Shown one piece after another: positions 1 through 10,100 of a DNA stretch of 64,000 nt. Location of the stretch: contig JAHQIY010000027.1 in NCBI GenBank assembly GCA_019054805.1, forward strand, positions 496,001-560,000. Direction: 5' to 3'. The notes beneath the pieces were generated by a model. It saw only the letters and a list, made by a program, of their open reading frames with translations, was not told the origin of the DNA and did not search any database. This stretch comes from Brachionus manjavacas (lineage: Eukaryota > Rotifera > Eurotatoria > Ploima > Brachionidae). The translations under genes and the position numbers were made by a program. Positions within the stretch are counted from its first letter, which is position 1; every line of letters starts with the position of its first letter.

Positions 1-81
1 ATAATTCTAAACCCGGGATTTATTTCCCGAAATATCTATACTTTAATGAAAATTATGAAGGGAACTTTTGTTGTAATTATT

Positions 82-1168
82 ACAGACTTGTTTTTAAGTC
101 ACAGTTTTTTTTGTAAGTCAGAAAAATTTAAGTCAAAGTTATGACTTGACTTAATTTTTTTTTTATTAAGTCAAAGCCAATGTCTTTTTTTAGTGAAGTT
201 TAGTCGAGTCAACTAATTTTATTTATTTATTTATTGAATTAACCTCCTTTAAGGAGAAGTAAAAAAAAAAAAAAAAAAAAAATATATAAAAAGATTTTTT
301 GTGTTTTTTTAAAAATGAAAAATTATTACCTAAAAATAAAATTACAAAAAATAAAAAAGGAACATAAGTTCGAAAATAGAAAAAGGCATGAAAGTTAGAA
401 AGCAAGATAATTTGTACCAAAATTCATGAATTTCTTTTATTTTGAATTAGCTCGTTTAGGAAAGCTCTGAAATGTTTTAATTTTAAATTGCAAAGACATA
501 ACCAAATTGAATCAGATATACCATCATTAGAAATCAGATTAATCTTAAGATTTTCTTTAAGTTGGTTTGTATTTACTGTAATTTTTGAGGTTTCAATTTT
601 AAAGTACTTGGAAATAAGAACCAAGTCAGAGGAAAAAGATTTATTAGAGGGGGGGTCATTAAGCACATATTTTAAAAATTGTGATGATAGATAATTATAT
701 TTAATTGTATCAATAAAAGTAAGTTTTGAAAATAGATAAAGTTCATCAAAATTGAAAACTTTCAGTATTTTTAAGACTCGTGATATGTGACAATAGGCTT
801 TTAAACCAAACATTTGTCTAATTAAGTTGTTTTGTAGTTTATTTATTGAATCCTTTGTGGTCGAATTAAGAGTGAGAGCCTAAAGACCATATGTGAATTT
901 AGATAAACAACATGTTTTGTATATAAATGATTTGAATTTAGGTGAAGAGGAAGGACTATTTTAAGGCAGAAGATACGAAATTCCAAAAAAGCTGCTCTTT
1001 AATTTTCTGATTTTACAACTAAACTTTTTTCTGATTAAAATAAAAAATCATATTTATTTTTTAGTTTAAAAATCAGAAAATTAGTCAACTTGACTAAACT
1101 TCACTAAAAAAAAAAAATTTAAGTCATTGACTTTCATAAAACTTGTGACTTTAAAAACAAGTCTGAAT
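82..1168. repeat. Fold-back element with AAGTCA-rich arms, split by a LINE fragment
   Basis: The left arm (about 82-215) begins CAGACTTGTTTTTAAGTCAC and the right arm (about 1083-1168) is its imperfect reverse complement, ending AAAAACAAGTCTG. Both carry repeated AAGTCA units. A minus-strand LINE 3' end lies between the arms. Related AAGTC/GACTTG-rich pieces occur near 5340-5435 and 12370-12415, so this is a dispersed non-autonomous family. The target duplication could not be read, so the superfamily is unknown. Confidence 0.5.
213..960 (-). mobile_element. LINE 3' fragment with RT C-terminal region and CTCCTT/AAGGAG hairpin tail
   Basis: The minus-strand reading frame at 424-813, extended upstream to about 960 across one stop, reads like the part of a non-LTR polyprotein after the reverse transcriptase: a KLQNNLIRQMFGL segment, then LYLFSKLTFIDTIK. 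It is followed by a short 3' UTR with a hairpin of CTCCTT pairing with AAGGAG and a terminal AATAAATAAATAAA. A second 5'-truncated copy with the same end and orientation lies at 23400-23740. The element is 5'-truncated and cannot be functional. Confidence 0.65.
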
Positions 1169-1225
1169 TATTTATATTTTTATTATTTATTTCAATGAAC
1201 GCCTTGAAGGGGATGTAAAAAAACA
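1165..1225 (-). mobile_element. LINE 3' tail with GCCTT hairpin
   Basis: Read on the minus strand, ACATCCCCTTCAAGGCGTTC is followed by AATAAATAATAA. The same signature occurs at 3049-3095 (plus) and 22785-22830 (minus). It is a solo tail of a severely 5'-truncated non-LTR insertion. Confidence 0.45.
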
Positions 1226-1679
1226 AAAAAAAATTTTAAAAAGAAAATGAATTAAATAAGACCAAGTTTAAGTGTTTTCTAAAAAATTGAATGAAATATC
1301 TAATTTTAATTTGAAATGTTAATTTTTTTTTATTTCAATAATTATTATTCATTTTGTGCTCTATATTTTTTTTATAAAATAGAATCTATTTTAATTTGAT
1401 TTGAGAAGTTCTAGGATTTTTCTGTTTTTCTCACTCGATTCTCTAAAAAGGTACCTTGTCGACTCCATCGGTCCATCTTTGCTTTTATACAAAGAAAACT
1501 TCAACTAATTTATCTACAGCATTAAAAGCCAAGCATCTCAACATGTTTGTAAATCATCTGACTAAGTTATCAGAACATCCGAATATTTTTTGCCATTTCA
1601 TTTCTATTTTTCTTGTATTTGTGTCAGGATCTTGTAAAGCCATTTCTTTCATTAAACTTTAAGTGATTTTACCTATGTC

Positions 1680-2400
1680 CTTATTGTTCATAAATGATCT
1701 CTTAGTTTTTAATTTTTTAAGCTAGTAAAAACAGTTGTCTTACAATTGGGAAATTCTGAATTGTTTCAACGCCAAGTAATATTCCCGTCATTACCTTCGA
1801 AGCAAAGTTTGTATTCGAAGTTATTATCTCTTTAACTTTTTTAGTTCTCGATGATCTTATTTAATTCAAATTTGAATTTTGAACAACTCGTTCATTTTGT
1901 AATAATTAAAATTTAGTCGAGGCAGATGTGTTGAAATAATCCATGTCGAGATTAAAAAGATTGTTGACTAGTTATTATTTTAATTAAAAAAAAAAAATTT
2001 TCCAATTGATCTTTAATTGATTTTTATTTTAAATATTAATTTGAAAATTTTTAAGACAAATTTAAAATCCACATCAAAGCATCCAAATAATGGCTTTAAA
2101 TGATTTTTTAATATAAATTGAAATATATTATAACGAAACAGATTTTAATATTTTAAATTTAAGTAATTTATGTTAAATTTATTTTTATTAGGCTGAGCCT
2201 TGAATTGCAACATTCTTTAATTTCATCTATCATTTTATTAAATTGTCTAATGATTTAAATTCCATAGTTTCTTAGGTTTATAAAGCCAGTAAATTTAAAA
2301 ACCGACAAATTATTTGAGAGAACTTAAGTTCTGGGTAGTTAAACAAATAAATAAACTATAATAAATAGTAAAATAATAAAATTAGCTTTAATTCAGCTCT
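1680..2400. other. AT-rich stretch with no recognised gene
   Basis: Low-complexity AT-rich DNA with no long open frame, convincing exon or repeat with clear ends. A 20-base LINE-like tail motif (AAGCCGCTCGGAACAGC) follows near 2425-2450. Confidence 0.5.
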
Positions 2401-2479
2401 TCTATAATAAAAAAAAAAGGGGTAAGCCGCTCGGAACAGCCCTGGTGGTCTTCCATCTAAATTATTTTTTAATATATGG

Positions 2480-2800
2480 AAGTAAAACTTTTCAGAGGAA
2501 AAATGCTATTCATGAAAAGGTTATTAAACAATAAAATGACAATGGATGCATTGAAAGAGCTCGAAAGAAGCACACAAGACCACAACAACCAGCGAAAAAT
2601 CTATATTTAAAGAATTGAATGAGCGCTTAAAAGAAGATGGAAATGAAGAGATGGATATTTCTCAGAAAATAGAACTTAAATTAAGAGAGTTAAGAAATAC
2701 AAACCGGAATGGAATAACTAACTCCATCGAAGAATGCTTAGAAAATATAGGAAATGAGACTTATAGAAAAATGCTGATAGAACTAACCAAGTCCCACTAA
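2480..2800 (+). other. Short unrecognised open frame (61 residues)
   Basis: The frame at 2615-2800 encodes a hydrophilic, Glu/Lys-rich, probably helical peptide. In-frame sequence continues upstream to about 2560 without a methionine. It is not recognised. It may be a remnant of a transposon ORF or a chance frame. It ends just before a putative minus-strand donor site at 2816. Confidence 0.2.
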
Positions 2801-2817
2801 AAGAAAAGAAAGAAAAT

Positions 2818-2880
2818 CTTACCTCAAGGGAAAATCCATCGGTGAACTGGTTGTCCTCGAAAGTTTGATTTATTACTCTG
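2818..2880 (-). CDS. Possible isolated exon, minus strand
   Basis: On the minus strand a pyrimidine-rich stretch ending CCAG is followed by about 60 coding bases (GRVINQTFEDNQFTDGFSLE) and a good donor, GTAAGA. GC content and codon use look more like the host genes than the flanks. No partner exon was found on either side, so the gene is unknown. It could be chance or an exon of a gene mostly outside the window. Confidence 0.25.
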
Positions 2881-3048
2881 CCTCCTGGATCGAAGAAATA
2901 AATAAATAAAAGAAATTTTGAATAATATTTAAACAAACTAGTTTAATTAACATTTTTTACAATAATAATTTAGTATGATTTCAAATATTTGTCTTTAATC
3001 TCTTTAAAACTGTTTATCTCATTTATTCTTTTTTAATATTTTTTAACA

Positions 3049-3095
3049 TCGCCTTAAAGGCGTTCACTGAAATAAATAATAAAAATAATAATTAT
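3049..3095 (+). mobile_element. LINE 3' tail with GCCTT hairpin
   Basis: ATCGCCTTAAAGGCGTTC, a perfect CGCCTT/AAGGCG stem, is followed by ACTGAAATAAATAATAA. It is a solo 3' tail of the same family as the minus-strand tails near 1.2 kb and 22.8 kb. Confidence 0.45.
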
Positions 3096-3389
3096 AATAT
3101 ATTAGATAAAAGATTAATTAATTTAGCTAAAATAAAAATAAAATATTTATTTGATTACATTTGTAAAATTCTTAAATATTTTACCAAAAAGCAATGTTTA
3201 AGTGAATAAAAAAATCTCTAATTACTTAAGAATTTTTTGGTTGAAAACATCGAATGTGGAAATAAATTTAATTTTTTAAATATTTTTCGTAAATTATTTT
3301 TAGAATTTTTAGAAAAAAAATTTTGAAAAATTATAATTTTAATTCTCGATGATGTATTTTACCGGGAATTAGATCAGCGATTTCCTTTA

Positions 3390-3475
3390 TTTTCAGCTGA
3401 TTTCTTCATTTTCCACTTGCAAAGCCACTGCTCTTATTCATCCAAGTATTTGCTGATCTTATTTTCTAGACAACT
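3390..3475 (-). mobile_element. Small LINE RT remnant
   Basis: Minus-strand translation gives a decayed match to the segment just after the RT catalytic motif in the main LINE family here (ENKISKYLDE then EQWLCKWKMK). It is under 100 bases long and has stops. Confidence 0.4.
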
Positions 3476-3828
3476 CTAATTCTTAGGGTTCTGAAGGCAG
3501 GTTAAAAATGTAGGTAGAGTCCTTTTACTGCTGAGTCATTTTTTATGCTTGAAATGAAATTGGCTAATTGGAGGATTGAGGGTGTTGGGTAAAAATGCGT
3601 CAACAATTTCCAGATTCTTAATATACATTTTATTTATCAATATAAAAATATCAATTCTAAAGACGTCATTGTAATTTTGTGATTTTAACTGTTGAGTCAT
3701 TTTTGTTTCTAATTAATTCAGTATTTGTTCGATTATAAAATTACATGATTAGTTTTGGAATTTGAATTTTGTTTGGCATTATTTAAAAGGCTAGGACGCA
3801 ACAAAATTTGCTGAAAATGAGGCCGCGT

Positions 3829-3845
3829 GCACACACACACACACA
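3829..3845. repeat. CA dinucleotide repeat
   Basis: A short run of CACACA units, about 280 bases upstream of the CERT coding start. It is a simple microsatellite. Confidence 0.7.
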
Positions 3846-4123
3846 AAACCTGCTCGCCTTATTAACACCAGGTCAAGACTGCTTATCCCTTACAACGCTC
3901 ATCTTCAATCACAGGCCTAAAATTTCAACCTAAATTATAATAAAAAATTAAAATAAAATTTTTTATTTATTTTTTTTATTGTTCATTTCACAAACTTCAT
4001 AATTGCAAGCACTCACACGAACATCACGTCACTACACAGAGAAACAAAAAGAAATAATTTTTATTTTTTCGTCACATAAATTACGATGATGTTTAAACAA
4101 AGAGAATTTTTCTTTCAGATACT

Positions 4124-7100
4124 ATGACTAATGAGGCACCGACAGTGAACATATCGGACGAGGAGGAGGCGCACTCGAGCAACAACGAGGACGAGCAGGC
4201 CGTCCAGCAGCAGCAGCAGCGGTGCAACGACCTGGCCAGCAACTTGCACAAATGGACCAACTACATACACGGATGGCAAGAGCGCTACATAGTGCTCAAG
4301 GACGGGGTGCTCAGCTACTACAAGAGCCAAACAGAGACGCAGTACGGGTGCCGCGGGGCCATAGCGCTCAAGCAGTCGGTGGTGGTGCCGCACGACCTGG
4401 ACGACTGTCGCTTCGACATCCGCGTCAACGACTGCTGCTGGTACTTGCGGGCCAGCTCGGTCGAGGAGCGCCACCGGTGGCTGGAGATGCTCGAGGAGCA
4501 CCGGGCCGAGTCCGGCTACGGCAGTCAGACCAGTTTGCGCCGACACGGCTCGCTGCTCAGCTTGAACTCGAGCCTGAGCGTGCAGTCGAACGGCTCGCAT
4601 AAGCGCGCCCTCGGCCTCAGGGAGAAACTCGACGAAATGGACACTTTCAAGGAGATCTTGTGCCGCCAGGTCGAAACCCTGCAGACGTACTTTGACGCGT
4701 GTGCCAACGCGACCACCAGCGGCTTCGAGCCCTATCACAGCGAGCTGGAGAAGCAGCTCGCCGAGAGCGACGATGAGCACGCCGAGCCATTCGAGTCCGC
4801 GCAGCTGAGTGGTGCGCGCATCCAGGACCACGCTGCCATGGCTGTCGACTTCAAGGGCGAGGCATACACGTTCAAGGCCACTACGGCCGGAATTTTGCAC
4901 AATTTGTCTCACTGCGTCGAGCTGATGCAGCAGCGCGAGGAATTTCTCAAGAAAAAATTGGACAGGGTAATTTTTTTTTTTCGTTTTAAAATCACGTGAT
5001 CATCTGAATTTTTTTATTTTTTTTTTTTTTTTTAAGATTTTTTTTGATCAGTCAAGGCTGATGACTTGAAAATTTTTCTTTTTTTTTTCGATGTTTTTTG
5101 TTTAATCATGACCAAATTTGGTTGTTTTATTTTTTCGAAATTTAAAAGTTCTTTTGAAATTTTTTAGTCCCCGTATCATTGTGAAGGGTCTTCAGTATTT
5201 AGAAATTAGCCATTTTTTATTGCATATGTATGTAAACTTTTATCATTTTTTTCTTAGTAAATATATTGCTTCATTTTTGCGATAGCGTTAAGATCTAGCC
5301 ATGAACAAATTAATGAAGACCTAGATGAATTCGTACCAGGTTTGTTTTAAAGTCCCAAATTAAAGTTCAAGTCATTAAAAAAAAATCTTGGACTTGACTT
5401 GAAACTTGGGACTTGTAAGCAACTCTGATTCGTGCCTGATGTATTTCAAAAAAAATATGATACACTCTTCGATATATTTGTTAGAAAAAATAAATAGAAC
5501 TCAAAATGAATAATAATTTGTTAAATTTAAGAAAATTGACATTTCAAATTAGCTTTAATTTTAGAATTTACTCAATCACTAACTTTTGTCTCATATAAAA
5601 TAACTCTAACTAACAAAAGTCTAAATTTTAGCATTTTTTTTTAAACATATGTCTTATTTCTTTTAATTGACCAAAAGTAAGTTTTGAGTTCAATGTAACA
5701 CCTGAGAATTTGAATTTTTCCTTCTTATTTAAATTGTTATCATTAATTTTTCATAAAAAAAAAAAAAAAAATTTTTAGGTCAAGATTAATTTTAATTTTG
5801 TTTTTTTTTTTCTCAAAGATGATGTAGCATAAATTTTCAAATTCCATTTAAAAAGCCATTTTTCAACTTCTTTTAGGTACTTATTTATCATGTTTCAAGA
5901 TTTCCTATTTTTTGAAAATAAAAAATTTGCAACCGGTATACAATAAAACAATGTTTAATCTTTAAAAGCTTTATTTAAGTTATTGAACGTTCTGAAGTTC
6001 TAAGAATGGAATTTACATATAGAATATTCATCTTGGCTCAATTACAAGCTCGTGTCAAGAACAGGACCTTGTAATTGAGCCAAGATGTGAGCTTAGTGCT
6101 AAATGTATTTTCAGCTTTTCGAAGCATCTAACTTCTGAGATACTTAACAAGTATGATTATCTTTGTGCATCAGTTGACAAGATGATGAATAAGTGATTAT
6201 TCAGGGTAACAAATATCCAAATCATCTGCAAAAAGAAGAGAGTATTGGCAGTTTTTTTTGTTTCTTTTTGGTATGTCGTTTATAAATATGCTAAAAAGAA
6301 GTGGACTAATTACTGACCCTTGTGCAACTCCTGCTTTAATAGGGTATTCATCGTTTAGATGACAATTTACATTTACTCTAAAAGATCTTTAACACAAAAA
6401 CGATCTTTTCCAATGAATTAAATACTGATTCTAATTAGTTTGTAAATAAGTCCATCATGCCAAACTCTATCAAAAGCTATAGAAATGGCAAAATATAGAC
6501 AGCATACTTTTTTCTTTCTTTTAAAACAACTTTTTGGGTCATGAGTAAAATGTGGTCAGATGTTCACATATTTTGTGAACACCAAATCGTTGATCTCACA
6601 ACTTGTGGTACAAAATTCGACAAAATTTTTTGTAATCAATCCGTATGATGGAAAAATTAAAAAAAAACACATTTTACTTAAATTTTTTAAAAGTCTTTGA
6701 AAAATTTTTATTTCTATATTTCTTTGAAATATGTAAATTTAGACCCTTTTCATTCTTCATAAATTCATTACATCTCCATGATATTAAAACATTTTTAGAA
6801 GTGCTATCTCTTGTACGAGTTTTCAAAACCATCTTCTGGCCATTTTTTTTACAGTTTTCTTTTAAGCAAACTTGTTCATTACAAAATAAGCCAAAATCTC
6901 GAATTTTAAAGTAAAGCTTAGCTTCGTCTTCATTTTCCATTTTTTAAAATTTTAGAATTTTTTCAAAATACAAATGTAATAATTTTTAATAAAAAAAGCA
7001 TGAAGTTTAAAAAAGTTAAAAATATTTTTTTTACATTTTCATGATCATCAATTTACACTTCAACTTTTGGAAGCTTTATAAAATCAAAAATGGAATATCA

Positions 7101-10100
7101 AAAATTAACGTGATCATGAAAAAATTTTTGTGAACATTGAAATTATTTATGTGATCATTTTTGATCCCAAGCTGTTGTCAACAACGATTTGGTGATCAGT
7201 AATGATCACAGAGTCCCCATGATACCACTGATCACAAAATATGTGAACATCTGATCATATTTTACGCATGACCCAACTTTTTGAATAAGAAAATAAAAGA
7301 TTATCTGCACTGCATTTATATTTTCTAAAACCTGATTGCTCTTGAATAAGTAATTTATTGTTCTCAAGAAAATTAAATTTTCTAGTGTAAATGATGCGTT
7401 CAAGTAACTTGCCGAGACAACTTGTCAATATTTTTGGAGGGTCCAAAAACCCCTCTTCGGGGATAACGTGAACATAAGTCAATTTCGCAGGATGCTGCAT
7501 CACATCCAAATGTTAATTAGTTGGCTAAACATTTGAAAAATGATCAGCATCTAACAGATGTACTAATTGAACAAATTAATAGCGGCATAGATTATCCACG
7601 TGAAAAATCAGAAATTAAAAAAGATAACGAAATTGTTTAGTGTTTACAATAAAGAAAAATTAGCAAATTTTTTTGATAGATTAATTCTTGCTTTAAAATA
7701 ATTAATTACTTAATTAATTTTTTTTCTATAATTAATACAGGTAAATTTCGATAATATTTTTCAATAAAATGATTTTCTATAAAACTTTTCTACATAAAAT
7801 TTCCTATAAAATGAATAAATCCCTAAACCCCTCCGAGTTTGAGTGTTAAATAATGGATGATACTTTTCACTTTGGTCCAAGCTCCTCTATCAATTATTTA
7901 AAAGTCTTTAAAATTTTTTAATTTTTTAATTTTTACTTAAAATTCTAATTTTTTTTTGTACGTTTACTTCTTCACAATGGAGGTTTATTCAATTAAATAA
8001 ATATATTCAATTAGTTGTACTGACTAACAGATAAGATAATAAAATTTTGGAGAGATTAGTTTAGAAAATGAGTCTTGTATTGATTCATGGGAGCAAAGTA
8101 AAGTCGGCTAATGGGGCATAGTTTGAGAATCACGTGATTTTTAAATTGAGAAGCAGTTTCAAAATAGGGATTTTTTAGGAAATTGAAAAGCGCAAAAAGC
8201 TAGAGGAGCAGATGAAAGAGTTGTCGAAAGGCAAACGACAACAGATCATAATAGCAGGTCCGGACTTTGAAGAGGGACCACACAGCAACATGAAAGAAGA
8301 TGAATTTTTCGATGCTGTTGATAGCACTTTGGACACGTTAGAAAAAGAGGAGGAGAGACGCGTTAAAGCGTTTGAAAGTTTGACTAAGATGCCCGAGCTC
8401 AAGCCAGTGCTGAGTCACCGTCTGAGCGACGAAATCGAGCGCATAGTCCAAGAGCATCTAAAGATCGACTTGGTCGACGATCTGAGCTCAAATGTGTGGG
8501 AGCTGCTAGCCTCAGATGGCGAGATGAGAGTTTACAGACGAGAACTGGAAGAAAATGGAATTGTACTTGATCCTTTAAAAGCTGTTCACTCGGTCAAGGT
8601 GAGTCTAATTTTATACTTTTATCCTATAAGTAAAGATAAAATGTAATCCTTTTTTTTGGTTTCTTAATAATTTATAAAACATTTAATTAAACATTTAAAA
8701 ATTAAAAAATACAAACAAAAAATTTTATAATATTTTATTAGGTTTGAAAAGGATTTATCTCTTATTGTAAATTGAGTCCATACTTTCTTCTTCGGTTTTT
8801 TTTTAAATTTTTTTTTAAATTTATTTTTTAATTTTTTGATTGTACTTTCAAGTGGACCCATGTTGGACAAACAGTTAAGAATTTCTAATTTTTTAGCGCT
8901 CTATTAAGACTTGGAGTTCTTTCTTTATTTTGGTCGAGCTCATCATGAAAGGAAGCATGATAACGCTTTGTTGGTTGGATTTTAATTAAGTTTAATTTTT
9001 TTTAATTATCTAAGACCAATTCAATGCAATAACCTGTGTCAGATCCAGGCAGTTGCTCAAAAAGATACTAGAAAGAAAGATAAGCGCCTCCCCCATTATC
9101 CACAAGAATTAAAAAGGGACAATTATTATATTATTGTAACTATCTAAGCAGAACAGAAAAATAAAAATAAAAAAATATATATTTTTTAAAGACTATCCGG
9201 TCTTGTTATCGTGTTAATAACAATGGTTGGAAAAATGTTACCAACCATGGCTCTATTTATTTATTTAAAAGATAGTTCGGCAAAGCCTTGGCCGGTTGGA
9301 ATGGAAACTTAGTCCTTCCTTTCAGACACATGAAAAAATATTTTTGAAACTAAATAATTTTAACCAAAATGTTAAATTAGAATAAATTTAAATTTTAAAT
9401 TTTTTAGTGAATTTGTTAAAAAAAAATAAAAACTTAAATTAAAACTCTTTAGATGATTTTAATTAAATAAAAAAAAATGACGATGAATTGAGACAAAATT
9501 TTTTTTTATTATTTATTTTATTTATTTATTTGTTTTCTGTACCGAGCTAAAGCTCCTTCAGAATAAGTTAAAAAATAAAATAAAAATAAAATTAAAGTTA
9601 ATAAAATGAGACAAAAAAAAATCAAAATAAAGTAAATAAGCTAAAAAAATGAAAGTTGAAAAGACATAAATTGGAAAAGATTGTTACATGTGGCACATGT
9701 TTAAAAATTTGATAATTCCGGAAAAAAGAAGAAATAGTAAGGTAGCAATTACACAATGGAGTCGGGTATTCAATATATCTTGATTCGAAACCTTCTTTGT
9801 ATTCCTCCACCAGTCTAACAACCAATGGAATAGAATGACTCAGTCCTGTCCCAACATATCTCTCACTCAACTCAAAAAGCCGATTCGAGACTGTTAGTAA
9901 TTTTAGTTTATTAAAAGCTTCATGATAAACGATGTTGGAGGGAGTATCATATTTTAACTTAAGGATATATTTTACTGCTGTATTCTGAATTGCTTGTAGT
10001 TTTTTGATATTATTTTCTGAAAATGAATTCAAGCAAGGAAAAGAATAGTCTAAAATCGATCCGACTAAAGATTTATATAAATTTCCTAGTGTGTTTTGAT

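Larger units (their letters stand above)
5640..7530 (-). mobile_element. Decayed Jockey-like LINE, interrupted by a Merlin-like element
   Basis: On the minus strand the 7275-7509 part encodes RT motifs ([18 protein letters not shown]). The 6230-6535 part covers the block before and into the ADD catalytic motif, and 5640-5930 the segment after it. About 300 unrelated bases (roughly 5930-6215) interrupt the frame right after the ADD motif. Frameshifts and stops are frequent. A very similar composite lies in the opposite orientation at 43955-45530. Confidence 0.7.

Noticed and set aside
1450..1665. Possible MULE transposase remnant on the minus strand (FTNMLRCLAFNAVDKLVE-like)
   Set aside because: Only a short resemblance to a MULE C-terminal motif, with stops; too weak to list as a feature.
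4115..4912. Long minus-strand open frame (265 residues) opposite CERT exon 1
   Set aside because: It mirrors the GC-rich coding exon on the plus strand, which has a definite PH domain; the minus translation is low-complexity Leu/Val/Ala and matches nothing.
7206..7509. Apparent gene beginning at 7509 on the minus strand
   Set aside because: The product is LINE RT ([18 protein letters not shown]) running into a transposon end, not a host gene.
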